Source: Methanobrevibacter oralis
GTDB lineage: Archaea > Methanobacteriota > Methanobacteria > Methanobacteriales > Methanobacteriaceae
NCBI RefSeq assembly: GCF_001639275.1
Contig: NZ_LWMU01000059.1
Span: 1-64,000 of the forward strand
Direction: 5' to 3'
Length of the DNA stretch: 64,000 nucleotides
Shown: piece after piece, positions 28,993 to 38,794 of the stretch
Layout of the letters: every line of letters begins with the position of its first letter
How positions within the stretch are numbered: position 1 is the first letter of the stretch
Notes under the pieces: model-generated
What the model was told of the DNA's origin: nothing
Database searches by the model: none
The model's input: only the letters and a program-made list of their open reading frames with translations
Program-made: the position numbers and the translations under genes

Positions 28993-29604
28993 TTCATATT
29001 CTTTTTTTAGTATTTCCATAGCTTTTTTTGCATCGCTACTGCCGACTTTGTTGACTAGGCGCTGGTTTTCGTTTAATCTAGCTAAATATTCTTTTCTTTT
29101 TTCAGCATCCACGATTAGATATCTTGAATAATTTGTTAGGCTTTCTATTACTGCTGCAAATGATCTGTTAAATGCTTGTGTGTTTTCTTTAATTATTAGC
29201 TCTTTGATTTTTCCTGTAATCATGAATAGTTTTGCATCACTTTTTATTGGAAAGTCATCTAAAGTATTTTCTTCTATTGATTTGACTTCAATGATCATGT
29301 ATGCGGGGGTATTTTTTAAAATAGCTATATTTTCATCATTAGTGTAATGGTCATTGCTTAATTTATCAAGGGTGCATTTTGTAAAAACTATTGGGTCTTG
29401 TGTCACGTTTACAACGTACTTTTTTGTTTCTTGAATGTTTTTTAGGGTTTTTGATCCTTCAAAGATTCTGCAAAATACTTTGTCTTCTCCAAGATATGTA
29501 AATGCAAAGGCACCAGCGTTTTTTTCTGTATTATTTATTGTTGTTGTTATGCATTCGTATTGTAGGTTTTCTTCGATTCCAATTTTTTTTAATTTTTCTT
29601 TCAT
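28984..29604 (-). CDS. DUF447 family protein, FMN-binding split-barrel type
   Basis: A 206-residue protein of the archaeal DUF447 family. Family members have an FMN-binding split-barrel fold and no assigned reaction. Visible features: GIEENLQYECITTT at the start, GAFAFTYLGEDKVFCRIFEGSKTLKNI, YVVNVTQDPIVFTKCTL, and a helical C-terminus. Its start overlaps the end of the upstream small gene by 4 bp (ATGA), so the two are probably co-translated. The function remains unknown; the family is widespread in methanogens. Confidence 0.75.
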   Translation of the reverse strand: MKEKLKKIGIEENLQYECITTTINNTEKNAGAFAFTYLGEDKVFCRIFEGSKTLKNIQETKKYVVNVTQDPIVFTKCTLDKLSNDHYTNDENIAILKNTPAYMIIEVKSIEENTLDDFPIKSDAKLFMITGKIKELIIKENTQAFNRSFAAVIESLTNYSRYLIVDAEKRKEYLARLNENQRLVNKVGSSDAKKAMEILKKEYEKA

Positions 29605-29966
29605 TGTAGTTGTCCTCGCATTTTAAAGTATTCATCTGAGGTTTTAAGTATTTTATTAAATATTTTGATTAGTATGTTTATTTTTTCTTTTAAGGTATCA
29701 TTTTTCAAATATTCGTTTAGTTTTATAATATAACTTGGAAATAGCTGACTGATATTTTCAAAGAATGGATCATATTCATTGTAGTTAATTTCTTCCTGGT
29801 TTAAATCATTAACTATGTCATTTAATAAAGCTTCAAAGTCAGTAGAACTATCGCTAATCATGGATAATATATTCTCATCTGCTTCACCATCATCTAGTTT
29901 TTTAAAAGCAGTATTTAAACGAATCATGGATATAGTGTATAGTTCTAAGTCAATTTCACCATACAT
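29601..29966 (-). CDS. Hypothetical helical protein, coupled to the DUF447 gene
   Basis: A 121-residue acidic, all-helical protein with no motif that I recognise. GGTGATTTC lies before the ATG, and the stop overlaps the DUF447 start, which supports a real gene and a two-gene operon. The sequence (IRLNTAFKKLDDGEAD at residues ~15-30, then long amphipathic helices) suggests a small bundle that might bind a partner. There is no signal peptide or membrane segment. Confidence 0.6.
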   Translation of the reverse strand: MYGEIDLELYTISMIRLNTAFKKLDDGEADENILSMISDSSTDFEALLNDIVNDLNQEEINYNEYDPFFENISQLFPSYIIKLNEYLKNDTLKEKINILIKIFNKILKTSDEYFKMRGQLQ

Positions 29967-29994
29967 GAAATCACCTAAAAATAATAAAAAAGAG

Positions 29995-30018
29995 TTAATT
30001 TCTCTTATGAGAAATTAA
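29995..30018 (-). terminator. Hairpin terminator after the acetyl-CoA synthetase gene
   Basis: TTAATTTCTC and GAGAAATTAA form a 10-bp stem with a 4-base loop. On the - strand, it follows the stop codon of the ADP-forming acetyl-CoA synthetase gene and is followed by CTCTTTTTTATT, a T-run that fits termination of that transcript. Confidence 0.65.
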
Positions 30019-32115
30019 TTAGAGTTTAATTTTAATATCAAGAGCACTTGAACCTTTTTCATAAACAAATATTGGGTTAATATCTAATTCAGAGATTTCA
30101 GGGAAATCTAGGGTTAATCTAGCTACTCTTTTAATAGCTTCTTTTACTTCATCAATATCACAAGGGGCTTCTCCTCTGTAACCTTCAAGTAATTTGGAAA
30201 CTTTGGTACTTTCAATTTGCTTTTCAATTTCTTCAGAGCTAAGGCCGCGAGCTAAATTAAAGGACACATCCTCAATAAGGTTTACATAGATTCCACCCAT
30301 ACCAAATGCAATCATTGGTCCGAATTGCTTGTCCTTAATCATACCTACAATTACTTCCTCACCAGAGTCCATCATTTTTTGAACTTCTACTCCATCTGGG
30401 ATAATGTCTGGGTGAGCTTTCTTAGCATTAGCTATTATTTCGTTGTAAGCTTTTTTAGCTTCATTGCTGTTGGTGATTCCTACCTTTACACCGCCAATAT
30501 CTGATTTGTGTAAAATTTTATCTGATGCGATTTTAAGCACCACAGGGAATTCCATTTCTTCTGCAAGTTCTGCAGCTTCCTCAGCAGATTTTGATAATCT
30601 GATTGGCGCTGCTGAAATTCTGTATGCTTCAGCTACTGCATATGCTTCACTGCCAAGTAATGTATCTCTTCCAGCAGAGGTAACTTTGTCAAATATTGCT
30701 CGCACAGCATTTTTATCAACATCACTTACTTTTTCAATAACATCATCATAGCTTCTATCTTCTAGTCTTGCAAATCTGGTCATTGCCTCAAGGGCAGTTA
30801 CTGCTGTTTCTGGAAATACATATGTTGGCACATCATTAGCTCTTAGAGCATTGTTAGCATCTTCAAATGATGGCCCTCCCATATTTACAACAATAATTGG
30901 TTTGCTGAATTTATGTCTTTCTTCTAGAATCACGTTTGCAATTCCATCAGGGTCTGCTGATGCAGTTGGACAAACCATAATAATTAAACTATCAACTTGC
31001 TCATCTTTAAGTACAATATCTAACGATTTTTTATATCTATCTACTGGCGCATCACCAAGTACATCAATAGGGTTATTTACACTTCCTTCATCAGGAATGC
31101 ATTCTTTTAGTTTTGCTTTAGTTTCATCATCAAATTGAACAAGCTTTAAACCTGCTTTTTCCATTGCATCTACTGTTAAAACTCCTCCTCCACCGGCATT
31201 AGTAATAATAGCTACATGGTCACCTTTTGGAAGTGGTGCTTTTGAAAATGCAAGACCTAAGTCAAATAATTCTGCCATTGTTCCTACGCGGATAATTCCT
31301 GATTGCTTAAATGCCGTGTCAAATGCTAAGTCACTACCTGCAAGCGCTCCTGTATGTGAGGATGCTGCCTCTGCTCCTGCACTGCTTGAACCTGATTTAA
31401 GTATGATAATTGGTTTTTTGATTGCAACTTCTCTCATGGTTCTAATAAAGTCTTCATCTTCAGAAATTGATTCTAAATAACAGATTATAACTGCAGTTTC
31501 ATCGTCTTCAGATAAGTATTTTAATAATTCAATTTCGTTTACTCCAGCCTTGTTTCCAAGACTGATTACTTTACTAAATCCGATTCCAGAAGTAATACTC
31601 CAGTCAATAATAGCTACCATCATAGCTCCACTTTGGGAGATAAATGCTATATTTCCTTTTGGAGTCATCATTTGTGAAAATGATCCATTTAATGGTGTGT
31701 GTGAATCGGTAATTCCTAAACTATTTGGTCCAATAATGTTTATACCATATTCCTCTCCAAGTTTTGTTAATTCTGCTTCTAACTTAGCACCTTCTTCGCC
31801 AACTTCTTTAAAACCAGCAGTAATAACTACTATGTTTTTAACACCTACTTCTCCACAGTCACGTACAGTATCGTTTACAAAGACAGAGGGAATAGTGATT
31901 ATTGCTAAGTCCACAGTTTTTGGTATGTCTTTTATACTTGCATATGCAGTTTTACCAAGAATTTCTCCACCTTTTGGGTTTACAGGATATATTTCGCCTT
32001 TAAAACCATCATTTATGAGATTATCAACTATAATATGTCCTACTTTTCCTGAGGTACTTGAAGCTCCAATAATAGCCACAGATTCAGGTTTAAACATCTT
32101 ATTAAGATCTTTCAT
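30019..32115 (-). CDS. acd: ADP-forming acetate-CoA ligase (alpha and beta domains fused)
   Basis: A 698-residue enzyme that converts acetyl-CoA, ADP and phosphate to acetate, CoA and ATP, or the reverse. The N-terminal CoA-binding Rossmann domain begins KMFKPESVAIIGAS; a ligase-type domain includes SSHTGALAGSD, which carries the expected active-site His. The C-terminal part from ~residue 480 is an ATP-grasp domain (EEMEFPVVLKIAS, HKSDIGGVKVG, MIAFGMGGIYVNLIED, ELDINPIFVY). In some archaea these halves are separate subunits; here they form one chain. AGGAGAA precedes the start. Single gene with its own terminator. Confidence 0.88.
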   Translation of the reverse strand: MKDLNKMFKPESVAIIGASSTSGKVGHIIVDNLINDGFKGEIYPVNPKGGEILGKTAYASIKDIPKTVDLAIITIPSVFVNDTVRDCGEVGVKNIVVITAGFKEVGEEGAKLEAELTKLGEEYGINIIGPNSLGITDSHTPLNGSFSQMMTPKGNIAFISQSGAMMVAIIDWSITSGIGFSKVISLGNKAGVNEIELLKYLSEDDETAVIICYLESISEDEDFIRTMREVAIKKPIIILKSGSSSAGAEAASSHTGALAGSDLAFDTAFKQSGIIRVGTMAELFDLGLAFSKAPLPKGDHVAIITNAGGGGVLTVDAMEKAGLKLVQFDDETKAKLKECIPDEGSVNNPIDVLGDAPVDRYKKSLDIVLKDEQVDSLIIMVCPTASADPDGIANVILEERHKFSKPIIVVNMGGPSFEDANNALRANDVPTYVFPETAVTALEAMTRFARLEDRSYDDVIEKVSDVDKNAVRAIFDKVTSAGRDTLLGSEAYAVAEAYRISAAPIRLSKSAEEAAELAEEMEFPVVLKIASDKILHKSDIGGVKVGITNSNEAKKAYNEIIANAKKAHPDIIPDGVEVQKMMDSGEEVIVGMIKDKQFGPMIAFGMGGIYVNLIEDVSFNLARGLSSEEIEKQIESTKVSKLLEGYRGEAPCDIDEVKEAIKRVARLTLDFPEISELDINPIFVYEKGSSALDIKIKL

Positions 32116-32358
32116 AAGTTTTTCTCCTAATCATTTATATTATTAAATCATTAATAATTTATAATGATAAATAATTAACAATTATTATAATAGTATTATA
32201 CCTTAGTCATATTTAAAGATTGTTGGTTTTTATGCTATTTTCAGTTATTTTATTTTAATAATTCAATATTCTAATTTTATTAAACTATATAAAATATGAT
32301 ATTCATAAATATAAACAATTAATAAACTAATAAAACTTTAAATGTTTTAGGGGATAGA

Positions 32359-33279
32359 ATGAGCTTAATTATCGCTTACATTGGTAAAAAAGGTTGCGTA
32401 ATGGCCAGTGATAAAAGAAAAATTGGTTATTTTGGCAACAAAGAGAATTTGGAAATTCTAGAAAATGAATTATATAATGCAGTAATTCGTGATGATGATG
32501 AATTTTTAAAAAGAGCTGAAGAATTAGGTATTTCTATTAAAATTACAGATGATGCAAATAAGATTAGTATTGTTGAAAATACTATAAGAGGCGAGGTTAG
32601 TACAAAAGGAACCTTTGAAACTAAAAGAAAAAGGATTTATGGAACTACTAACGGTTACCAAATTGTAGAACTATTAGGTTCCGAGGTATCATCACGCCAA
32701 GCTGGTAAAAGTGGTATTATAATATTTGGAAATAAATTTGCAAAACAAAAAGCTGAAACTTTAATTAATAGATACTGGAAATCTTCTCAAAGTTTAAAAT
32801 ATATGGGTGAAATCTTTGGAAATATTCTAGAAGAAATTTCTAAAAAAACTCCATCAATAGGGTCTCAATTTGATATTCTAGTTAAAAGTCCAAACTTTGA
32901 TGAAATGAAAGCTCAAAAACATCTAGATGTTACAATTGATCACGATATCAAAGTTTTAACTAAATTTAGACAAAAATTAACCGAGGAATTAATTCAACAA
33001 AATTTAGCTATTGAAATGGCTAATAAAATTATTGATAAAGGTGAAATTGGAAAAGTTGTTTCAATAGAAGACAACATGATCCAAGTTGAACTTAATGATA
33101 AAACACAAGCCATGAACGGGGACTGGAAACAATTAGCAGCTCCTGGTGAAAAAGTTTTAATGTTTAGTACTAGTGATGATATTAAACTTGGAGATAAAGT
33201 TATAATTGATAATGAAATTTTATGTCTTAAAAAGAATAAATCTCCTTTAAGTTGTGATATAATTTTATGTTCACTGTAG
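32359..33279 (+). CDS. DUF2121 protein, connectase-type proteasome homologue
   Basis: A 306-residue DUF2121 protein, a family related to proteasome beta subunits and shown in other methanogens to include connectase, a protein ligase that joins peptides at a KDPGA-containing motif of MtrA. The start MSLIIAYIGKKGCVMASDKR resembles the N-terminal strand of beta subunits; removal of Met would expose Ser as the N-terminal nucleophile. Residues ~70-110 and 120-190 complete the catalytic domain. The C-terminal ~80 residues form a small beta domain (GEIGKVVSIEDNMIQVELND). AGGGGAT precedes the ATG. It is followed closely by a metallo-beta-lactamase gene. Connectase activity is inferred from the family. 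Confidence 0.75.
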   Translation: MSLIIAYIGKKGCVMASDKRKIGYFGNKENLEILENELYNAVIRDDDEFLKRAEELGISIKITDDANKISIVENTIRGEVSTKGTFETKRKRIYGTTNGYQIVELLGSEVSSRQAGKSGIIIFGNKFAKQKAETLINRYWKSSQSLKYMGEIFGNILEEISKKTPSIGSQFDILVKSPNFDEMKAQKHLDVTIDHDIKVLTKFRQKLTEELIQQNLAIEMANKIIDKGEIGKVVSIEDNMIQVELNDKTQAMNGDWKQLAAPGEKVLMFSTSDDIKLGDKVIIDNEILCLKKNKSPLSCDIILCSL

Positions 33280-33288
33280 GAGGTTTAA

Positions 33289-34209
33289 ATGAAACTTACA
33301 TTTTTAGGCAGTGGTGGTGGAAGATTTTCCGCTATCTCTCAGCGTAGAATGACAGGTGGATTTAGGATTGATAATTTATCAGGTAAAAATTATCACATTG
33401 ATCCAGGTCCGGGTGCTTTAGTTAGAACTTATCAATTTGGATTAGATCCAAGAAATATTAATGGAGTATTCGTCTCTCATGCACACACAGACCATTATAA
33501 TGATGCAGAAATTCTCATTGAAGCCATGACTAAAGGAATGACAAAAAGAAATGGTACAATTATTGGAAGTCCTAGTGTTCTTGGAGGATATCAAAAATGG
33601 GGTCCTTGTATTTCTAAGTATCATCAAAGCATGTCTGATAAACTTGTTTTAAAAGCAGGTGAAGTAAGTGAATTGGATGGGTTTACTATTAAAGGAACTA
33701 AAACATTTCATGGTGATCTTGCAGGTGTTGGTTTTCAAATTGACTATAAAGGATTTAAAATATCTTACACTTCTGACACTGCCTATTTTGATGAACTGGT
33801 GGATTATCATAAAGGTTCAGATATTTTAATAGCTAGTGTGTTAAGACCGGGCATTAAATCCATTAACGGACATATGAGTACATTTAACTTCATTGATTTG
33901 GTAAAGGGGGTAAAACCTAAGGTAGCTATTATGACTCATTTAGGTCTTAAAATGTTAGCATCTAACCCATTAACCGAAGCTAAAAAAGTAAATAAAGAAA
34001 CTGGTGTTAAAACAGTAGCTGCATTTGATGGAATGTCTTTAAATATTAATTATAATAATCCAAGAAAATTTAAAATGATTTCTCTTAAAGATGTTAATTC
34101 AAATGCCCATAGTTGTAACAAAACTTTATTTAAAAACGAAAGAAAAAACACGTTTCAAGGGGTAATAGATAATAGGGAATTTGATGAGTTAAAAATAGGT
34201 AAAAAATAA
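33289..34209 (+). CDS. MBL-fold metallo-hydrolase
   Basis: A 306-residue metallo-beta-lactamase-fold protein. The metal-binding motif is VSHAHTDHYND (residues ~63-73), with further ligands likely at the His in TFHGDLAG (~140), the Asp in YTSDTAYFD (~165) and the His in IMTHLG (~220). The fold resembles RNase Z and related hydrolases, but the C-terminal region differs and the substrate is not predictable. AGGAGGT lies before the start, 9 bp after the DUF2121 gene, so the two are probably one operon. Confidence 0.8.
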   Translation: MKLTFLGSGGGRFSAISQRRMTGGFRIDNLSGKNYHIDPGPGALVRTYQFGLDPRNINGVFVSHAHTDHYNDAEILIEAMTKGMTKRNGTIIGSPSVLGGYQKWGPCISKYHQSMSDKLVLKAGEVSELDGFTIKGTKTFHGDLAGVGFQIDYKGFKISYTSDTAYFDELVDYHKGSDILIASVLRPGIKSINGHMSTFNFIDLVKGVKPKVAIMTHLGLKMLASNPLTEAKKVNKETGVKTVAAFDGMSLNINYNNPRKFKMISLKDVNSNAHSCNKTLFKNERKNTFQGVIDNREFDELKIGKK

Positions 34210-34212
34210 GAA

Positions 34213-34241
34213 TTATTCATCTAAATTTGTCGGATGAATAA
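34213..34241. terminator. Hairpin between convergent MBL and aroC genes
   Basis: TTATTCATC and GATGAATAA form a 9-bp perfect stem with an 11-base loop. It starts right after the MBL gene and overlaps the last codons of the leftward aroC gene. Termination in the rightward direction is plausible, though no T-run follows. Confidence 0.4.
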
Positions 34242-35307
34242 AACCAGAGCGAATCATATGATCTGCAAGAACAATTGCGGTTGAAGATTCAGCTACAATA
34301 CACACCCTAGGGCAGATACAGGGGTCATGACGACCCTTAATTTCTATTTTTTTATTTTCCATATTATTTAAATCAATAGAGTTTTGGCATTTAGAAATAG
34401 ATGGGGTAGGTTTGATAGCTATTTTAGTTATTATTGGCATTCCATTACTCATTCCACCTATTATTCCACCGGAATTATTAGATTTAGTAACTACTTTACC
34501 ATTGATTATTTCAAACTCGTCGTTTATTTCACTTCCAAAATGGTTAGCCACATCAAAACCACGACCAATTTCAACACCTTTAACAGAGGCAATATTCATT
34601 AAAATTCTTGATAAATCCCCATCAAGTCTTTCAAAAATAGGTTCACCAAGTCCAACTGGAAGACCAATAGCTATTGTCTCAACAATTCCTCCAACAGAAT
34701 CTCCTTCAGCTTTTTTAGATAAAATTAACTCTTCCATTTTTTTTGCAGCTTTCACATCTCCGCAGCGAACAGGATTTTTTTCAATATTTTCTTTAATTGT
34801 GTTAAGATCACTTTCTTTTGTTTTAATATTGCCGATTTGAGTTACATGAGAAATTATTTCGATATTTTTTGTTTTTAAGAGCTTTTTAGCTATTGCCCCA
34901 CCAATTACATGGCCAATTGTAACACGTCCACTTCCACGGCCGCCACCGGCATAATCATAGTTACCATATTTTTTCATCCAAGCAAAATCACCATGGGATG
35001 GTCGAGGAGTGTTTTTAAAGGAGGAATAGTCTTTAGATTTTTGATTGTTATTATAAACAACTCCAGTTATTGGAGTTCCATCAGTTTTTCCATTAAAAAT
35101 CCCAGATAAAACTTTTACCTTGTCAGATTCTTGTCTAGGACTGGATACATTACTATTTCCAGGTTTTCTTCTATCTAACTCTTTTTGAATATCATCTGCA
35201 CTTAATTCAAGATTTGCAGGACATCCATCTACAACAGCTCCAAGTGCTTTTCCATGACTACTTCCAAAAGTGGTTATTGAAAATTTTTCTCCAATTCGGT
35301 TTGACAT
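34213..35307 (-). CDS. aroC: Chorismate synthase
   Basis: A 364-residue chorismate synthase, the last step of the shikimate pathway: it converts 5-enolpyruvylshikimate 3-phosphate to chorismate using reduced FMN. Family signatures are clear: [20 protein letters not shown] at the N-terminus, [27 protein letters not shown] near residue 100, and [20 protein letters not shown] near the C-terminus. Length matches the family. GAGGATTT lies before the ATG. Single gene in convergent arrangement with the MBL gene. Confidence 0.95.
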   Translation of the reverse strand: MSNRIGEKFSITTFGSSHGKALGAVVDGCPANLELSADDIQKELDRRKPGNSNVSSPRQESDKVKVLSGIFNGKTDGTPITGVVYNNNQKSKDYSSFKNTPRPSHGDFAWMKKYGNYDYAGGGRGSGRVTIGHVIGGAIAKKLLKTKNIEIISHVTQIGNIKTKESDLNTIKENIEKNPVRCGDVKAAKKMEELILSKKAEGDSVGGIVETIAIGLPVGLGEPIFERLDGDLSRILMNIASVKGVEIGRGFDVANHFGSEINDEFEIINGKVVTKSNNSGGIIGGMSNGMPIITKIAIKPTPSISKCQNSIDLNNMENKKIEIKGRHDPCICPRVCIVAESSTAIVLADHMIRSGFIHPTNLDE

Positions 35308-35361
35308 AGTAAATCCTCTATTATTTAAATTGTGGTGTTTAATGGCGTGGTCTTTACTTGT

Positions 35362-35568
35362 TTACATATTGTATGCATCATAAGCAGTATATAATGGATA
35401 AATTAGGTATATAATCTGTCCTATAGTTCCTAAAAGCATCACTAATATACAAGATATTATAATTGCACCTACAAACATTATTGCTCCTTTTTTAGTTTCA
35501 CCTTGGACTATTTGACCAATACCTGGTAAGAAAAAGGAAATAATAGCAGCAACAATTGGACTAACCAT
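35362..35568 (-). CDS. Small membrane protein, TM2-like
   Basis: A 68-residue protein with two membrane segments: residues ~4-20 (IVAAIISFFLPGIGQIV) and ~28-55. The GIGQIVQGETKKGAIMF turn between them is typical of small TM2-type archaeal and bacterial proteins, in which a G-x-x-Q-x-Y/V-x-G motif precedes the second helix. A perfect GGAGGTTAA lies before the ATG, which supports the gene despite its size. Function unknown. Confidence 0.7.
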   Translation of the reverse strand: MVSPIVAAIISFFLPGIGQIVQGETKKGAIMFVGAIIISCILVMLLGTIGQIIYLIYPLYTAYDAYNM

Positions 35569-35716
35569 AGTATTAACCTCCTTTAATTAATTATTATAAA
35601 TTTTATTATTTTTTAATAATATCTTTATATACAAACTAATAACATTATTTTGTTTATATATGAATATATAAGTATTTTTAAATAATTTTAAGTTAAATCT
35701 ATTAAATGTGATAAAT

Positions 35717-36721
35717 ATGTATTTTCCAAAAACAAGAATGAGAAGACTAAGAAAAAATTCTAAAATTCGCAATATTGTTCGTGAAACTAAGCTTCAAAAA
35801 GAAGATTTGATATATCCAATTTATTTTAAAGAAACTCTTATGGGAGATGAAAAAGAGGAAATATCTTCTCTTCCAGGTGAATTTAGATACTCTCTTGAAA
35901 GTGGAGTTAAATTTGCAAAAAAATTAGAATCTAAAGGTTTAAAATCAATAATAGTGTTCGGAATTCCACCTGAAGAAGAAAAAGATGAAATTGCATCTCC
36001 TGATTATTCAAAAACAGGTATTGTTCAAAAAGCAATTAGAAAACTTAAAAAAGAAACTAATCTTGTAGTTATTAGTGATGTTTGTTTATGCCAATACACT
36101 TCTCATGGGCATTGTGGTTTAATTAAAGAAAATGGAGATAGTGATGATGGAATAGAAATATTAAATGATGAATCCCTTGAATACATTGCAAAGGTTGCAT
36201 TATCTCATGCTCAAGCAGGCGTTGATATTGTTGCACCTTCTGATATGATGGATGGTAGAGTTGAAGCAATTAGAAATGTTTTAGATGAAAATGGATTTTA
36301 TAATGTAATGGTAATGTCTTATTCAGCTAAATACGCATCAGCATTTTATGAACCATTTAGGCTAGCTGCATGTTCATCACCACACAAAGGAGATAGGAAA
36401 AGCTACCAAATGGATCCGGCTAATGCAGTAGAAGCAATACGTGAATGTGAACTTGATGTCGTCGAGGGTTGCGATTTTCTAATGGTTAAACCAGCACTAC
36501 CTTACTTGGATGTGGTTAGGATGGTTAAAGATGAATTTACTCTTCCCTTAGTTGCATATAATGTTAGTGGTGAGTTTTCAATGATTATGGCAGCTATTGA
36601 AAATGGTTATTTGACAGAAAAAGCAATAATAGAATCATTACTTTCAATTAAAAGAGCTGGAGCAGACCTAATTATTACCAATTTTGCTGCATATGTACTT
36701 TTCAATGATTTGATAATATGA
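35717..36721 (+). CDS. hemB: Porphobilinogen synthase (delta-aminolevulinate dehydratase)
   Basis: A ~334-residue HemB that joins two 5-aminolevulinate molecules to porphobilinogen, feeding uroporphyrinogen for F430, corrinoids and sirohaem. I choose ATG 35717 because GTGAT just upstream is a good ribosome-binding site; a GTG at 35708 would use that site as coding. The zinc-binding Cys cluster [14 protein letters not shown] is present, so this is a zinc-type enzyme. The active-site lysines lie in [13 protein letters not shown] and [11 protein letters not shown]. Its stop overlaps the next start by ATGA, which suggests co-translation with the CitG-like gene. Confidence 0.93.
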   Translation: MYFPKTRMRRLRKNSKIRNIVRETKLQKEDLIYPIYFKETLMGDEKEEISSLPGEFRYSLESGVKFAKKLESKGLKSIIVFGIPPEEEKDEIASPDYSKTGIVQKAIRKLKKETNLVVISDVCLCQYTSHGHCGLIKENGDSDDGIEILNDESLEYIAKVALSHAQAGVDIVAPSDMMDGRVEAIRNVLDENGFYNVMVMSYSAKYASAFYEPFRLAACSSPHKGDRKSYQMDPANAVEAIRECELDVVEGCDFLMVKPALPYLDVVRMVKDEFTLPLVAYNVSGEFSMIMAAIENGYLTEKAIIESLLSIKRAGADLIITNFAAYVLFNDLII

Positions 36722-37593
36722 AAGCAGAAGAAATAGCTAAAATAGCTCAGATTGCATCTGCACTTGAAGTTAGTGGATATCCAAAACCAGGTAATGTTCA
36801 TAGAACTCGTAATTATGACGATATGGTTTTTGAAGATTTTATTATAAGTGGGATTGTTATTGGAGATACAATAAGAGAAGCTACAAAAAATGTTAACATT
36901 GAAAATCCGTGTTTGGGAAAATACATTTTAAATGCAGTTAAAGAAACAGATAACTGGATTAAAAACAACACTAACCTGGGAATTGTAATGATGATAATTC
37001 CAATAGCTTGTGCAACAGCTATTAGTAATAATTTTAATGAAATTCGTCCTAATATAGTTAAATTAATGAAATCAACATCAGTTGAGGATGCATGTGACTT
37101 ATATGATGCAATCAATATTGCAGATGCTGGTGGAATGGGCAACCAAGATGAATATGATGTAGCAAGTACAAATGCTAAAGAAGAATTAAAAGCTAACAAG
37201 CAAACAATGTGGGATGTTTTAAAAATATCTGCACCATGGGATAGACTAGCTAATGAGATGACTTCAGATATGCCAGTTGTATTTGAAATAGGTTATCCAA
37301 CATACTATAATTTAATAAAAGAAAATTCTCTAAATAAATCCTGCATTTTAACATTTTTAACAATTCTGTCTGAAATTCCAGACACTTTAATTTCAAGAAA
37401 ATATGGAGCTAAAAAAGCTAGTGAAATATCAAATCAAGCTAGACAATTACTTAAATATCAAAATGATGATGATTTTAAAGATAAATTAAAAGAATTTGAT
37501 GATTATTTATATGAAAATAAGTTTAATCCAGGAACAACTGCCGATTTAACAGCAGCATCAATTTTTGTTACATATTTAAAATCAAATTTTTAA
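36718..37593 (+). CDS. CitG-family triphosphoribosyl-dephospho-CoA synthase-like protein
   Basis: A 291-residue CitG-family protein. Known members make the prosthetic-group precursor of citrate and malonate lyases from dephospho-CoA and ATP. Key features: [22 protein letters not shown] at the start (the conserved PGNV segment), NIADAGGMG mid-protein, and [15 protein letters not shown] at the C-terminus. No citrate or malonate lyase gene is seen nearby, and methanogens often carry this family without such lyases, so the real substrate may differ. The ATGA overlap with hemB indicates an operon. Confidence 0.75.
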   Translation: MKAEEIAKIAQIASALEVSGYPKPGNVHRTRNYDDMVFEDFIISGIVIGDTIREATKNVNIENPCLGKYILNAVKETDNWIKNNTNLGIVMMIIPIACATAISNNFNEIRPNIVKLMKSTSVEDACDLYDAINIADAGGMGNQDEYDVASTNAKEELKANKQTMWDVLKISAPWDRLANEMTSDMPVVFEIGYPTYYNLIKENSLNKSCILTFLTILSEIPDTLISRKYGAKKASEISNQARQLLKYQNDDDFKDKLKEFDDYLYENKFNPGTTADLTAASIFVTYLKSNF

Positions 37594-37603
37594 GGTGTGA
37601 AAA

Positions 37604-38350
37604 ATGGTTGATTATGAAAAAGTACTTGAAAAAGCAGATGAAGCATTAGACACTGGTGATTATTTAAGTGCAATTAAACATTATGAAGAAGTTTTAGATA
37701 AATATCCTAATTGCATTACTGCTTGGAACAATAAAGGATTAGTTTATGCTAAAAAAGGAGAGTATAAAAAAGCTATTGAAAACTTTGACAAAGCTATTGA
37801 ATTAAATTCTGAAAATGAAAATGCACTTCAAAACAAATTTAGTGCATCAATATTTATATTTGATTTTAACGCAGCTAACGAAGCCTGTGATGGACTTTTA
37901 AAAATAAATCCTACGGATGTCGTTACATTAACAAATAAAGGATTCGTCTGTTCACAATTAGGTAAAGTTGATGAAGCTTTAAAATCAATAGATAATGCAT
38001 TAAAACTAAAACCTAATCAACCAGCACTTTGGACTAATAAAGGATTTCTTTATGAAGGATTAAGAGAATTCGATAAAGCTATTGAATGCCATAATAAAGC
38101 TATTGAAATCGAAGGTGAAAATTCAATGTTATTTGTTAATAAAGGATTTGCATGTAAACAAGCAGGTCAATATGAACTAGCTATCACCTGTTTTAATATT
38201 GCCATAAATTTAGATCCTAAAAATGATAAAGCTTATTTAAATAAAGGATTAACTTTTGAAAAAATGGGTAATCAAAAAGAGGCAAATAAATGTTATAATC
38301 AAGCAGTAGCTATTAATCCAAGCCTTTTAGAAAATGGGAATTTTTCTTAA
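37604..38350 (+). CDS. Tetratricopeptide-repeat protein
   Basis: A 248-residue protein made almost wholly of TPR units of 34 residues; about six can be seen, each with an AWNNKGLVYAKKGEYKKAIENFDKAIELN-like pattern split over two helices. There is no signal peptide or membrane segment, so it is probably cytoplasmic. TPRs mediate protein-protein contacts; the partner is unknown. AAGGTGTG before the ATG and the 10-bp gap after the CitG-like gene suggest it is the last gene of the hemB operon. Confidence 0.88.
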   Translation: MVDYEKVLEKADEALDTGDYLSAIKHYEEVLDKYPNCITAWNNKGLVYAKKGEYKKAIENFDKAIELNSENENALQNKFSASIFIFDFNAANEACDGLLKINPTDVVTLTNKGFVCSQLGKVDEALKSIDNALKLKPNQPALWTNKGFLYEGLREFDKAIECHNKAIEIEGENSMLFVNKGFACKQAGQYELAITCFNIAINLDPKNDKAYLNKGLTFEKMGNQKEANKCYNQAVAINPSLLENGNFS

Positions 38351-38449
38351 AAAAATCATTCCAAGCCCAATACCTCCAAGTAGGCCAGTTATAAATCTTA
38401 ATGCATTATTACTTTCTCTAAGAATATTGTATTGAGTATTTTTCGTCAC
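38327..38449 (-). CDS. Possible 40-residue membrane protein
   Basis: A short leftward frame from GTG at 38447-38449 encodes 40 residues: a polar start (TKNTQYNILRESNN), one membrane-length segment (ITGLLGGIGLGMIFL) and a basic tail. It overlaps the last 24 bases of the TPR gene on the other strand. No clear ribosome-binding site precedes the GTG. The composition looks like a true membrane microprotein, but chance cannot be excluded. Confidence 0.3.
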   Translation of the reverse strand: MTKNTQYNILRESNNALRFITGLLGGIGLGMIFLRKIPIF

Positions 38450-38794
38450 TTAGTTGTGTTTTTAATTGAATAATTTTCTCAAGATTTGATTGTGTATGTT
38501 TATATTTTTAAAATATATGGATATATGCTTAATTTTAAGTCTTTAAAAAGCTTTCATCATGTTTAATTTTTATTATTTCAGATGAATTTTTTATTTACAT
38601 TAATTTTATTAGGTTAATTCATGAAGGGGTTAAAATAAAATAAAAAATTTTTTTCAGATATTAGATGTTATTTTGCTTAATTTAAAGCTAAAAATAATCT
38701 ATCATTAAGTTTTTGAAAGTGCCATTTTACATTATATTTATTAATGTTTTTTAACAAATATTGTACTGTTATTAATTATAATTATGGTGTTTAA
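38450..38794. other. 345-bp AT-rich non-coding stretch before pheS
   Basis: No gene-like frame is found. It contains several A/T tracts and a plausible archaeal TATA element (ATTATATTTATTAATG near 38731) about 60 bp before pheS, with GGTGTTTAA as the ribosome-binding site. The rest shows no structure that I can support. Confidence 0.35.
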
